Virus record (IMG/VR): IMGVR_UViG_3300032360_001291
Coordinates: 1 to 47,117 of that record
DNA from: a virus
Strand: one strand, 5' to 3'
Length of the DNA stretch: 47,117 nucleotides
Shown: in pieces, positions 6,350 through 14,228 of the stretch
Numbering within the stretch: the first letter of the stretch is position 1
Layout: each line of letters starts with the position of its first letter
Translations under genes and position numbers: made by a program
Notes under the pieces: generated by a model
What the model was told of the DNA's origin: nothing
The model's input: only the letters and a program-made list of their open reading frames with translations
The model's database searches: none

Positions 6350-6724
6350 ATGCCAGACACTAAAGAAGATAATAGCAAATTAGAAATACCGTCTGATTTA
6401 ATTGAGGCTATTGAAATGTCGTCTTTCGAGCGGCAACTACCGCGTCAGGGTTGCAACGCGATACATAAATTTCTAATAGATCCAGATAATAAAGACGCTG
6501 AAGAACGAGCCAATGAGTGGATCGAAAATCAAAAGGGACTATGGCCAGAAGTGGATCGGGTGGTGTATCGCCTACACCACGTTACACCCGAAAAGAACAA
6601 TCTTGCTCCTTGGCTTCGTGAAGCGTGGTGGATGCAACTAACTCTTCCATGGTCAGACGGCTTGGAAGCCGCTATAGAATCAGCAGACGCTTGGTGCGAC
6701 TCACGCGATGACCAGCCCGCGTAA
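6350..6724 (+). CDS. Hypothetical protein at start of replication block (124 aa)
   Basis: The ATG at 6350 has GAGGA seven bases upstream. A longer frame from 6275 has no ribosome site and reads through the promoter spacer. The protein is helical and acidic, with several tryptophans in its second half (WIENQKGLW, WLREAWWMQLTLPWSDG). No catalytic or metal-binding signature is visible. It is the first gene of a rightward run ending with the primase-helicase and WhiB, and overlaps the next gene by 17 bp. A role in replication or transcription control is inferred from position only. Confidence 0.65.
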   Translation: MPDTKEDNSKLEIPSDLIEAIEMSSFERQLPRQGCNAIHKFLIDPDNKDAEERANEWIENQKGLWPEVDRVVYRLHHVTPEKNNLAPWLREAWWMQLTLPWSDGLEAAIESADAWCDSRDDQPA

Positions 6725-7106
6725 CGCCCCACGCAGGGAAACAGTGTCGATAACTAAGGTTGGCAAGTACGGACATGTAATATGGGCGCATCAACTAGTG
6801 TGTGGACACACAATAACTAGAAAGCGGAAATCACCTACCGGCGTACTTGGTTGTGTCAAGTGCCTAGAGTCATATGACTTTGAAGAACTTTCTCAAAGTC
6901 TGGCCGTCCCCGTCGAAACCCCTCTTGATGACGGTTTACCGGAAGCGGAAGCCAGTGCTCAAAAAATCCGAGCATTATTGGCTGGACGTTTCAAAGTCCC
7001 ACCAGAACAGGTGGATGTGGTTGTCCGGCAGAGCCCAACTGGGATGATGGAAGTAGATTCGGCCACAATTTCACTCACCGGAAGACAACTTCGAAACCTG
7101 AAATAG
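6708..7106 (+). CDS. Hypothetical protein with CGH...CxxC zinc-ribbon-like motif (132 aa)
   Basis: The N-terminal half has two beta strands ending in LVCGHTITRKRKSP and GCVKC. This C-x-H/C-x2-C arrangement could bind zinc. The C-terminal half contains a helix (EAEASAQKIRALLAGRF) and strands. The ATG lies inside the preceding gene (17-bp overlap), so translation may be coupled. The family is not recognised. Size and zinc-like motif are compatible with a small nucleic-acid-binding accessory protein of the replication block. Confidence 0.6.
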   Translation: MTSPRNAPRRETVSITKVGKYGHVIWAHQLVCGHTITRKRKSPTGVLGCVKCLESYDFEELSQSLAVPVETPLDDGLPEAEASAQKIRALLAGRFKVPPEQVDVVVRQSPTGMMEVDSATISLTGRQLRNLK

Positions 7107-7173
7107 TCTAGACCGCCCAAATGACATCGGTGTAAGTTGCTATTCCTTCCGAGGTCGCCTAGGCTCCTTCTTC

Positions 7174-7524
7174 ATGGACCCCTCTCTCGAAGACATATTA
7201 GATGTTTTTCACTGCTGGGTCGTGACTTGTAGAACATCCGCACGAGGCAGGAAACCCGTCTTGGGCGACAAGCGACGACGCAAGATTAAAAAAGCAATTG
7301 AACTGTACGACGTAGAAACTTGCAAGCAGGCCATACAGGGAGTTGTGCTTTCTCCATGGCATATGGGTTACAACCCCAGCGGTAAGAAGTACGATGATAT
7401 AGAACTCATCTTGAGAGATGAGAAACATATCGAACAGTTCTTATCTTACTATGATAACGCTCAAACAACAGAGAGCGAATTCAAAGTCATTGAGTCGTAT
7501 GCCAATGGCAATGAGCCCTTCTAG
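7174..7524 (+). CDS. Conserved-type phage replication-associated protein (116 aa)
   Basis: The protein is helical: ILDVFHCWVVTC, a basic KRRRKIKKAIELYDVETCKQAIQG segment, then SPWHMGYNPSGKKYDDIELILRDEKHIEQFL. The pattern of a basic helix pair followed by 'SPWHMG...YDDI.LILRD...IE.F' is familiar from phage genes next to primases and helicase loaders, where it resembles the C-terminal part of replisome organiser proteins. No clear ribosome site is seen. It is followed six bases later by the putative helicase loader, supporting a replication-initiation role. Confidence 0.7.
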   Translation: MDPSLEDILDVFHCWVVTCRTSARGRKPVLGDKRRRKIKKAIELYDVETCKQAIQGVVLSPWHMGYNPSGKKYDDIELILRDEKHIEQFLSYYDNAQTTESEFKVIESYANGNEPF

Positions 7525-7529
7525 TTGCA

Positions 7530-7997
7530 ATGGACAAGGACGATCTCGCTCGGGTCGTGAAGCGAGTTAGTGTTAATTGGAATCTGCCCACCGCTGGTCC
7601 TCCTTTTCAAGAGCGATGTGTGCTTTGGTGGGATTTCTTAAACGATATTGAAATCGATTTAGCGGATAAAGCCATCAAGCAAATCATTGCGTTGGATCAA
7701 AAGTTTCCACCACGCGTAGGACAAATCCGACGTTTAGCAGTAGACATGAAACTGGAAGCAGACCCTATACCTTCTTCCCCGGAAGCATGGGCACAGTTTC
7801 GTCAGGCCATCGACGCCTCTGAGTCGGGGATCTCCTTTCGTAAGCCCCACAACCTCGTTGGTCAAACCATGAAATCGTTTCCCAATAATGGTGCTGGATT
7901 GAGAACCAACTCTGACAGGGAACTGTTTCTTTCCGCCTACGGAAAAATCGTTGAAGAGGCGGAAAAAGAAAGGTATTTGAGTGGACCGGACACCTGA
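7530..7997 (+). CDS. Probable helicase loader (G39P-like) (155 aa)
   Basis: The N-terminal 75 residues form a helical bundle with the pattern WWDFLNDIEIDLADKAIKQIIALDQKFPPRVGQIRRL. This resembles the helicase loader/inhibitor domain of phage G39P-type proteins (helix, 'A...I......FPP....I'). The C-terminal half is disordered, then helical. Its end overlaps the start of the primase-helicase by 17 bp, the usual place for a loader. It would bring the replicative helicase to the origin. The assignment rests on motif pattern and position, so alternatives remain. Confidence 0.6.
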   Translation: MDKDDLARVVKRVSVNWNLPTAGPPFQERCVLWWDFLNDIEIDLADKAIKQIIALDQKFPPRVGQIRRLAVDMKLEADPIPSSPEAWAQFRQAIDASESGISFRKPHNLVGQTMKSFPNNGAGLRTNSDRELFLSAYGKIVEEAEKERYLSGPDT

Positions 7998-9657
7998 GGT
8001 TGACCTCGTTCTCTCCAAACTGGACAAAGTACGACATGCCGGTAACGGCTGGGAAGCATGCTGCCCGGCCCACGCTGACGATAAACCTTCTCTTACTGTC
8101 GGGATCGGACGAGAGGGGCAGGTTCTCCTGCACTGCCACAGTGGTGCCGCATGCTCTTTCAACGAAATCTGTGACGCTATAGACCTTAAGCCGAACGACT
8201 TGTGGCCAGAGTCAGATAAACCAAAACAGAAACTGCGGAAAGAAGCCACCTACGTCTATGAGGGTGCTGATGGAAATCCCGTAATGCGGGTAATCCGCTT
8301 CAAGGATGAGTTGGGTAACAAAACTTTTCGGCAGCAAAGGTATGAAAATGGTGAGTGGGAGTGGGGCACTCAAGATATTGAAAAGCCCCTCTATCGATTG
8401 CCGCAGGTTTTAGAGCGAATCTCCAATGATGAAATCGTCTACGTCGTGGAGGGCGAGAAGGACGTTCACACGTTGGAATCGTTGGATCGGGTGGCAACTT
8501 GCAATCCCGGTGGGGCGGGAGCCGAAGGACAAGATAAGTGGTTACCTCAACACACCCAAGCCTTGGCCGGTGGGAAAATCGTTATCATCGCCGATGACGA
8601 TAAACCCGGTTATGCCCATGCAGCCCATGTGGCGGCAGAACTTAGAAAAGTTGGAGCAAGGGTAAAGGTTTTTAAACCAGCACAAGGTAAAGACATATCA
8701 GATCATATAGGTGTTGGATTATCAATGAGCGATTTGAAAGTTGTCGCTAGTGAAATCAGGGACACATTCACTGATTTCATCGACTCTCTCAAAAATCTTG
8801 ACCATAGCCAGCCATTGCGTGTCAGAGTAAACAAAGCCCAGCGTTTACTGGATACTTTCAATGATAATGGAAATGACATAGAAGAAAAGGGCAGACTGGT
8901 TGATTGGGCGACTTTGATCGGAGAAGAATCGGATGATTCCTTTGATTGGCTCATTCCCGGCCTTTTGGAACGTCAGGAGCGGGTGATTGTTGTCGCTGCC
9001 GAGGGTGTCGGTAAAACCTATTTGGCACGACAGGTTGCACTTATGTCTTCGGCTGGGATACATCCGTTCAAGCGAGACAAAATGCCACCGGTTCGAACTT
9101 TATTCGTAGACCTTGAAAATCCTGAACGAATTATCAGAAGAACCGCTAGGAAAATTTACAAGCGCATTGAACAGGTTGGGCGAGCGGGGGACATGGAAGC
9201 CCATCTTGTTGTCAAACCGGATGGATTGGATGTACTTAAACCGGATGACCGTAACAAACTGATTGAATGGGTAGATCAAACCCAACCGGAACTACTTGTC
9301 CTTGGTCCACTGTACAAAACCTTTTTAGATCCCGGTGGGAGAACGGCCGAATCAGTCAGCACTGAAGTGGCCAAATTTTTGGACTACATCCGCCATGAAT
9401 ACGGCTGTGCCCTCTGGCTAGAACACCACGCCCCCTTGGGGTCAGGTGGCAGCCGGGACCTACGTCCATTTGGTTCTGCTGTTTGGAGTCGTTGGTCTGA
9501 GTTCGGCATATCCATCAGTCCGGACCCAACCGATCCGGATGTTATGGAAGTCAAACATTACCGAGGAATGCGCGATGAGAGAGAGTGGCCAACTCGTATG
9601 CGTCGGGGAAATGAAGACGAGTGGCCGTTTATTGTTCTTGAATTTCTTAAGTTTTAG
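7981..9657 (+). CDS. Primase-helicase: zinc finger, TOPRIM and RepA/RecA-like ATPase (558 aa)
   Basis: It starts with GTG inside the preceding gene. Residues 27-58 carry a CHC2-like zinc finger (C28-x2-H31, then C52 and C58). A TOPRIM domain follows with Glu157 in VVEGEKD and the acidic triad D205-D207. An AAA/RecA-type ATPase has Walker A AAEGVGKT (339-346), a hydrophobic Walker B-like strand (ELLVLGPLYKT) and a WLEHHAP sensor segment. This order fits phage primases fused to RepA/KaiC-like helicases and suggests RNA priming and unwinding at the fork. It is the central enzyme of the rightward replication block. Confidence 0.92.
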   Translation: MDRTPEVDLVLSKLDKVRHAGNGWEACCPAHADDKPSLTVGIGREGQVLLHCHSGAACSFNEICDAIDLKPNDLWPESDKPKQKLRKEATYVYEGADGNPVMRVIRFKDELGNKTFRQQRYENGEWEWGTQDIEKPLYRLPQVLERISNDEIVYVVEGEKDVHTLESLDRVATCNPGGAGAEGQDKWLPQHTQALAGGKIVIIADDDKPGYAHAAHVAAELRKVGARVKVFKPAQGKDISDHIGVGLSMSDLKVVASEIRDTFTDFIDSLKNLDHSQPLRVRVNKAQRLLDTFNDNGNDIEEKGRLVDWATLIGEESDDSFDWLIPGLLERQERVIVVAAEGVGKTYLARQVALMSSAGIHPFKRDKMPPVRTLFVDLENPERIIRRTARKIYKRIEQVGRAGDMEAHLVVKPDGLDVLKPDDRNKLIEWVDQTQPELLVLGPLYKTFLDPGGRTAESVSTEVAKFLDYIRHEYGCALWLEHHAPLGSGGSRDLRPFGSAVWSRWSEFGISISPDPTDPDVMEVKHYRGMRDEREWPTRMRRGNEDEWPFIVLEFLKF

Positions 9658-9671
9658 AAAGAGAGTGGGTG

Positions 9672-10019
9672 ATGGAAAACGACACTTTAGATTCATGGGT
9701 TGGTCAGGCGAAGTGCCAAGAAGAAGACACTGAACTATTTTTTATTCTTCGTGGTGATCCAGACCAGAAGCGAAAGCGCACAGCGGCTTACGCTATCTGT
9801 CAATACTGCCCAGTAAAATTAGAATGCTTGGACTATGCGATCATCAACCATGAGGTTGGAATCTGGGGTGGGACGACCGACGCCGAGAGACGGTTCCTCA
9901 GGCGATCGTGGACACCAAAATCGGAGCCTAGGAAACGGATTGTTTTTCAGGGTCCTCCACGAGGTGCAGTCGGCGGCGTTCCCAGATCAGAGTTGCCCCG
10001 CACTCACAATGGATCCTGA
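9672..10019 (+). CDS. whiB: WhiB-family iron-sulfur transcription factor (115 aa)
   Basis: Four cysteines (C15, C43, C46, C52) show the WhiB spacing with C-x2-C-x5-C, followed by the G-[VI]-W-G-G turn (GIWGG, 63-67) and a basic C-terminal tail (PRKRIV). WhiB proteins bind a 4Fe-4S cluster, contact the primary sigma factor and regulate transcription. They are confined to Actinobacteria and their phages, so this is the strongest host clue. Phage WhiB proteins can repress host whiB genes or block superinfection. A GTG three bases upstream (9669) is an alternative start. GAAAGAGAG provides the ribosome site. Confidence 0.93.
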   Translation: MENDTLDSWVGQAKCQEEDTELFFILRGDPDQKRKRTAAYAICQYCPVKLECLDYAIINHEVGIWGGTTDAERRFLRRSWTPKSEPRKRIVFQGPPRGAVGGVPRSELPRTHNGS

Positions 10020-10118
10020 ATCTCCAAAGGCCCGTTGTGGTGCCTTTGTCGATCAGATCGCTTAAGTCTGTATAACAGGTTGGACAAATGTTCATGCTGA
10101 CCTCCCTGCAAAAAGCGT

Positions 10119-10145
10119 AGCACTACTACTACTAGTAGTGGTGGG
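10119..10145. terminator. Candidate terminator between convergent genes
   Basis: CACTACTA... pairs with ...TAGTAGTG in a 7-8 bp hairpin between the WhiB gene and the leftward gene ending at 10151. On the minus strand it is followed after a few bases by TTTTT, so it favours leftward termination. The hairpin is AT-moderate and not strong. The remaining spacer (10020-10150) shows no tRNA or other gene. Confidence 0.45.
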
Positions 10146-10150
10146 AACTC

Positions 10151-10792
10151 TTAGGGAAACAATAATTCGCCCAAAGAGGGGATTAGTTGATGATGATAGA
10201 TATTCCATTGACTTTTATGTGACTTAAATTTGTTGTAGTTGGTCGGTCGTGGGTCGATCTCGCCCTTCTTGATCCCAACCGCCCTTTTATAGAACTGATC
10301 TTTTGGTAGCCATCCGCAAAAATAGCCAACCATTCCCGGCACCTTCGTTTTGCCGATCATTTCTTTTTCGTTGTAGAGAATACGCATGAAGGCAAAGACA
10401 TCGACATCCTGAGGTAGGTCGCTGTCGTCCTCACGGCCCATGGCAACACTGCCTTCCCAATCGTATTTGGGCATGCCTTTGGACCACTTCGATTTAACGT
10501 CGATTTTGATTCCTTGAACATCCAAATCGAAGGGCGATTTCAACTCTGGATGATCCTGTGTCTGATGCTTGATCTTCAGTGGACCTCCACCATAGCCATG
10601 CTCTCCGTACACGGAATCTTGAAGCATCTGTTTGAAGGCGAGTTCCCCCAGACAGCCAAGTAGATCACCCCCGCCTTCCAGAATAGAACCCCTACGCCCT
10701 TTGCCGTCGCCCATGGCGTCGGCCATACGTTGAGCCTCCTGCTTCATCCGAACGTCCAAAAGGATGTTCGCGGCAGGTGCCCACGGTGCCAT
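10151..10792 (-). CDS. PD-(D/E)XK-like nuclease or modification-dependent enzyme (213 aa)
   Basis: A conserved GCLGELAFKQML helix supplies the first acidic residue. Then FDLDVQGIKIDVKSKWSKG gives the D...(D)xK core, with a DVK signature on a beta strand as in restriction-like folds. A beta-rich region with PQDVDVFAFMRILY and GYFCGWLP follows. This matches small phage PD-(D/E)XK proteins that act as resolvases or end-processing nucleases. It is the last of three overlapping leftward genes (10151-12095). The fold assignment comes from motifs, so the exact substrate is unknown. Confidence 0.65.
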   Translation of the reverse strand: MAPWAPAANILLDVRMKQEAQRMADAMGDGKGRRGSILEGGGDLLGCLGELAFKQMLQDSVYGEHGYGGGPLKIKHQTQDHPELKSPFDLDVQGIKIDVKSKWSKGMPKYDWEGSVAMGREDDSDLPQDVDVFAFMRILYNEKEMIGKTKVPGMVGYFCGWLPKDQFYKRAVGIKKGEIDPRPTNYNKFKSHKSQWNIYHHQLIPSLGELLFP

Positions 10793-11091
10793 TAGAAGTC
10801 GTTCATGGATTTCACGATGATCGGAGTTCCCTCACCCATCCACGCACTAAACGTGTTGAAACACAGGAAGTCATATGCTTCTTCAAAGTCCCAGCCCTCA
10901 GTCCAGACGAGATGTTCAATCATCTTTTCTTCGTCATAGACGAGGACTGGGTCTTTTGAGTATTGGCAGCCGATACCGATAATGGCTTCGTCAAAGGTCG
11001 GATCCACAAAACGCAACGCTTTAGGATTCAACTCTTGGAGGTGGTCCAACATCCAATCAAGTTGCGTTTTGGGATCCTTTGTGTCTGGCAT
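10792..11091 (-). CDS. Conserved hypothetical protein (99 aa)
   Basis: This small protein contains KALRFVDPTFDEAIIGIGCQ, PVLVYDEEKMIEHLV and FEEAYDFLCFNTFSAWMGEG, a well-ordered alpha/beta pattern. The highly regular blocks suggest a conserved family; similar sequences are recalled from phages and bacteria without assigned function. Start and stop overlap neighbouring genes by one base each (TAATG type), so it is translated with the DUF932-like protein upstream and the nuclease-like protein downstream. Confidence 0.7.
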   Translation of the reverse strand: MPDTKDPKTQLDWMLDHLQELNPKALRFVDPTFDEAIIGIGCQYSKDPVLVYDEEKMIEHLVWTEGWDFEEAYDFLCFNTFSAWMGEGTPIIVKSMNDF

Positions 11092-12095
11092 TAGACCAAA
11101 TCAAGGATCAGGTCTGCCGCCTTTGTCTTCATGTTGTATGACTTGTTGCCAATTTGCATGGCCGCTTTGGCGTTCCGGTCGGCATCGTCAAACCAATGAT
11201 GGTCGTAGTATTCGCCTACGGAGTTGAACAAACTCCAACCGTTGTGGCCGTATCCGGCTGAATTCTTGCTGTTGGCGAACAGACCACGAACCAACATCAA
11301 TGTGTTGGCACGGTTCTCTTTCTTGCGGTCTGTGTCAGCATCCTTTTCAGGCCATAGGCCATTCAGGACCCTGTCAATCTTATGACTACCGGCAGGAACT
11401 GGTACTGCGAGTAGACGCTCTGCGGTTTCCTTGAACGACTTCGCCCAATTGGATGAAATCTGGAGAACCTCATTTGCCTCTTCCAATGCCTTGTCGTAGT
11501 TGGCCGTGTGTCGTGCTGTCACAATGGACTTTGCCACCGACTGACCGAACCTGACCGTGTTCTTGCACACCGCCCGGATGTCCGTGTTGGCGTATGTGAT
11601 TGGTGTGGTGCCGTCGTGACTGGTGTGGACAACGAGGTACCGAGCAATTTCATCGTTGATGCCGGTTGGATCAATGATCAACGTGCCGAGGTCGATGGTG
11701 GCGAAGAACTCGCGGCCATCCTTAAGAACACCGCAGGTATCCATGACAGCATCGCCTTTGGATGCGCCACAGACGTTCAAAGCCTTGTCCAGAACAGTCT
11801 CATTCTGAACGACCCGATATCGGTCTTTAACTACTTCAAATGGAACAACTCCACCATCATCGTTCACGCGTGCCGTGATGTGCCTGTCTTTCATGTCCAT
11901 CAGGACCCCATCTGGGGTGGTGTACTGCACTGGCAGCAAGGTGACCTGATAATCGGCTCCTGCCATGGGCAGAATTGTTTCTGCCGTCTGATGGCCAGAC
12001 ACTGGCGTACCGAGTCGGTGCCACGGGGCACCACCCTCTTTGCGCCAAACGAAACTGGCCTTTCCTGCTTCGTTCATTTCTAACTCGTGTGACAT
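11091..12095 (-). CDS. DUF932 phage/plasmid-like protein (334 aa)
   Basis: The N-terminus 'WRKEGGAPWHRLGTPV' followed by DYQVTLLPVQY, and the later DIRAVCKNTVRFG and FNSVGEYYDHH segments, match the phage/plasmid-like TIGR03299/DUF932 family at normal length. Members occur in phages and mobile elements, often near replication genes. Their biochemical role is unknown. AAAGGAGGG lies ten bases before the ATG and the TAATACTAT motif sits 27 bp upstream. It is the first gene of the leftward set 12095-10151, divergent from the SNF2 helicase. Confidence 0.88.
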   Translation of the reverse strand: MSHELEMNEAGKASFVWRKEGGAPWHRLGTPVSGHQTAETILPMAGADYQVTLLPVQYTTPDGVLMDMKDRHITARVNDDGGVVPFEVVKDRYRVVQNETVLDKALNVCGASKGDAVMDTCGVLKDGREFFATIDLGTLIIDPTGINDEIARYLVVHTSHDGTTPITYANTDIRAVCKNTVRFGQSVAKSIVTARHTANYDKALEEANEVLQISSNWAKSFKETAERLLAVPVPAGSHKIDRVLNGLWPEKDADTDRKKENRANTLMLVRGLFANSKNSAGYGHNGWSLFNSVGEYYDHHWFDDADRNAKAAMQIGNKSYNMKTKAADLILDLV

Positions 12096-12121
12096 CTCTA
12101 TGCCCTCCTTTGGGTTACGGA

Positions 12122-12130
12122 TAATACTAT
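12122..12130. promoter_or_regulatory. TAATACTAT motif, copy 2
   Basis: An exact copy of the 9-mer found at 833-841 and 25852-25860, placed between divergent genes and 27 bp upstream of the DUF932 start. On the minus strand it provides TATTAT as a possible -10. Confidence 0.45.
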
Positions 12131-12157
12131 CGGAAGAGACACCGGCTCACAACCCGG

Positions 12158-12185
12158 TTGGAAAATAAATCTGTTGGTGTAGATT
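12158..12185 (+). promoter_or_regulatory. Likely leaderless promoter of the SNF2 gene
   Basis: TTGGAA (12158-12163) and TAGATT (12180-12185) are 16 bp apart. Transcription seven bases past the -10 would begin at the A of the ATG at 12192. No ribosome site is visible, as expected for a leaderless mRNA, which is common in Actinobacteria. Confidence 0.5.
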
Positions 12186-12191
12186 GTGTCC

Positions 12192-14111
12192 ATGGGCGGC
12201 GAAAAAAAGATCCTTCTCCACGATGACCAGATTATTTTAGACAGCCCGTATGACGCCGAAGAAGTCCGGGCCATCAAGGATATCGCTGGGGCAAGGTGGG
12301 ACAGGTTGGGCAAGGTTTGGAAGATACCGGTGTCTAGCCTCAAACAGGTCAAAATGTATGCCGTCTCATTCGATTACTGGTTGGACCCTGATCTCAGGAT
12401 TTTAGACCTTCCTGACCATCCCTTCGAACGACAGGAAATAGAACTGTCGAAAGACAATCTGATTATTAGATTCGCTTACGATTCTGTAAAGGTTGCTGCG
12501 GTCAGATTGATTCCCGGTACCCGATGGGATACCAAGAAGAAGGTGTGGATCGCTCCCGTGTCCGCTGTGTCTGAAGCGATTGAATTCGCTAGAAATTTCA
12601 AACTGTACGTTCCTGAAGAACTTGAGGAAATGCAAGTGGAGATCCAAGAGCGACAGGCTGTAGGTATCGCTGCGTCTAGGTCCGTAGTGTCAGACATTCA
12701 GATCCCTGACCTCAAGGGAGAGTTGCTTCCTTATCAGGCCGCTGGAGTTGAGTATCTGGTCAAGCATAAGAAGGCATTCTGCGCGGATGAAATGGGTCTA
12801 GGGAAAACGCTAGAAGCACTGGATTCTGTCCAATACGAAAACGCCTATCCGTGTTTGGTCGTATGTCCTCCGAACTTGGCGTTGAACTGGGCCAAAGAAA
12901 TCGACAAGTTTTTTCCAAGTCGAACATGGCGACGAGTGATCAATCGTTCCGAGTTTCCCGAGGAAGACGCCGACTTCACCATCATCGGTTATTCCAACAT
13001 CGATTTTCACCCGGAAACTCTTAAGGGTTACAGGTCTTACATATTCGATGAAAGTCACTATCTCAAAAACCCTAAAGCGAAAAGGACCAAGCGTGCCCAA
13101 AAACTTGCCAAAACGGTACCGAGTGATGGATTGGTTTTATGCCTCACTGGAACGCCTATTACAAATCGTCCAGCAGAGTACGGACCCCAACTGGAAATCA
13201 TCGGACGACTCAAAGAGTTCGGTGGCCTCTGGGCGTTCTACAAGAGATACTGCGGAGCCTTCCAAGACCGATTCAAACAGTGGCACATCGACGGAGCCAC
13301 GAACCTAGATGAACTAAATGATCGCCTACGGGCGTCGTGTTATATCAGGCGAACCAAGCCTCAGGTTTTGAAAGACCTTCCACCCATCCGTCATTCAGAG
13401 TGGATGATCGATCCAGACCCCAAGTACAAAAAAGAATATGAGGCTGCGGAAAACGATATTGCTCAGTTCGTTGCCGATAGGGCGGCAGAGTTGGCAGAAG
13501 AATTGGGAGAAGACCCGCGTGGTGCCGCCGTGCGAGCCAGATTGGCAGCAGAGGCTCACGAGTATCTTATTAAATTGTCAGTATTGAAACGAATCGCGGC
13601 CAAGATGAAGATGAAGGCTGTTGATGAGTGGGTTGAGAATCGACTAAACGAAGGTCGCAAAGTTGTTCTGGCTGCCCACCACCGAGAAATTGTGAGTTCA
13701 TTGGCCGACCAGTATGGCGGACTGAAGATCCAAGGTGGGATGTCCGTTACCGAAATCGAATCGGCTAAAAAGCGGTTTATGGAAGAAACGGTTGAAGACG
13801 CCCCCGTGATTGTTCTATCTATTCAGGCTGCCAAATCCGGCCACACTTTGACCGTTGCACAAGACATGCTGTTTGTAGAGCATCCTTGGACCCCCGCAGA
13901 CGTTGACCAAGTCTCTGCGCGAATACACAGAATAGGAACCACGGGAGCGGTACAGATTACCCACGCTCTTGCTGCTGGAACCATTGACGAACAGGTGTTC
14001 GCTCTGATCAATTCGAAGCGTTCCGTGGTAAATGCCGCCACCGAGGGTGTCGTTACCGATGAGGAAAAGATAAATGCCGCAAGTCTTATGGAAAACTTTC
14101 TGCCGGATTGA
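12192..14111 (+). CDS. SNF2-family helicase with two N-terminal HARP-like repeats (639 aa)
   Basis: Residues 1-60 and 80-140 are two related units (pattern 'PYDxEEVRAIKDIAGARWDRLGKVW' and 'YDSVKVAAVRLIPGTRWD'), resembling the HARP domain of SMARCAL1-type annealing helicases. The ATPase core follows: DEMGLGKT (Walker A), FDESHYLKN (motif II), LTGTP (motif III), then SGHTLT, HPWTPADVDQ and QVSARIHRIG (motif VI). It should translocate on DNA and remodel or anneal forks. It is placed alone on the plus strand between leftward operons. The ATG fits a leaderless promoter; a GTG at 12186 would lie within that spacing. Confidence 0.93.
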   Translation: MGGEKKILLHDDQIILDSPYDAEEVRAIKDIAGARWDRLGKVWKIPVSSLKQVKMYAVSFDYWLDPDLRILDLPDHPFERQEIELSKDNLIIRFAYDSVKVAAVRLIPGTRWDTKKKVWIAPVSAVSEAIEFARNFKLYVPEELEEMQVEIQERQAVGIAASRSVVSDIQIPDLKGELLPYQAAGVEYLVKHKKAFCADEMGLGKTLEALDSVQYENAYPCLVVCPPNLALNWAKEIDKFFPSRTWRRVINRSEFPEEDADFTIIGYSNIDFHPETLKGYRSYIFDESHYLKNPKAKRTKRAQKLAKTVPSDGLVLCLTGTPITNRPAEYGPQLEIIGRLKEFGGLWAFYKRYCGAFQDRFKQWHIDGATNLDELNDRLRASCYIRRTKPQVLKDLPPIRHSEWMIDPDPKYKKEYEAAENDIAQFVADRAAELAEELGEDPRGAAVRARLAAEAHEYLIKLSVLKRIAAKMKMKAVDEWVENRLNEGRKVVLAAHHREIVSSLADQYGGLKIQGGMSVTEIESAKKRFMEETVEDAPVIVLSIQAAKSGHTLTVAQDMLFVEHPWTPADVDQVSARIHRIGTTGAVQITHALAAGTIDEQVFALINSKRSVVNAATEGVVTDEEKINAASLMENFLPD

Positions 14112-14129
14112 TGTGTTGACTAGTAATAT

Positions 14130-14187
14130 GAGGTGATCATATCCAAGGTTTCCTCGGCAAGGAACCCCGGCAGCAAGGAGGTGATCC
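14130..14187 (+). other. Two Shine-Dalgarno-like sequences complementary to the 16S rRNA 3' end
   Basis: GAGGTGATC at 14130-14138 and AAGGAGGTGATCC at 14175-14187 are complementary to the bacterial 16S rRNA 3' end (GGATCACCTCCTT); the second is a perfect 13-base match. Between them is an imperfect hairpin (GGTTTCC/GGAACC). No convincing gene follows: the frame from GTG 14133 runs antisense into the methyltransferase. With the terminator-like hairpin at 14196 this may be a short untranslated RNA. Confidence 0.4.
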
Positions 14188-14195
14188 GCTACACC

Positions 14196-14228
14196 GTAAG
14201 GGGCGGGTCACTGCGGCCCGCCCCTTAC
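14196..14228. terminator. Strong hairpin at the SNF2/methyltransferase junction
   Basis: A perfect 12-bp stem (GTAAGGGGCGGG with CCCGCCCCTTAC) closes a 9-base loop. It lies between two convergent genes and contains the TAA of the leftward methyltransferase. It lacks a T tract on either strand, so termination may be partial or bidirectional. Confidence 0.65.

Noticed and set aside
10084-10092. GGACAAATGTTC near-match to a LexA core
   Set aside because: One mismatch in the core and placed between convergent gene ends, where a promoter operator is not expected.
10020-10150. Possible tRNA gene in the convergent spacer
   Set aside because: No cloverleaf, T-loop or anticodon stem could be drawn. 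The only clear structure is a hairpin.
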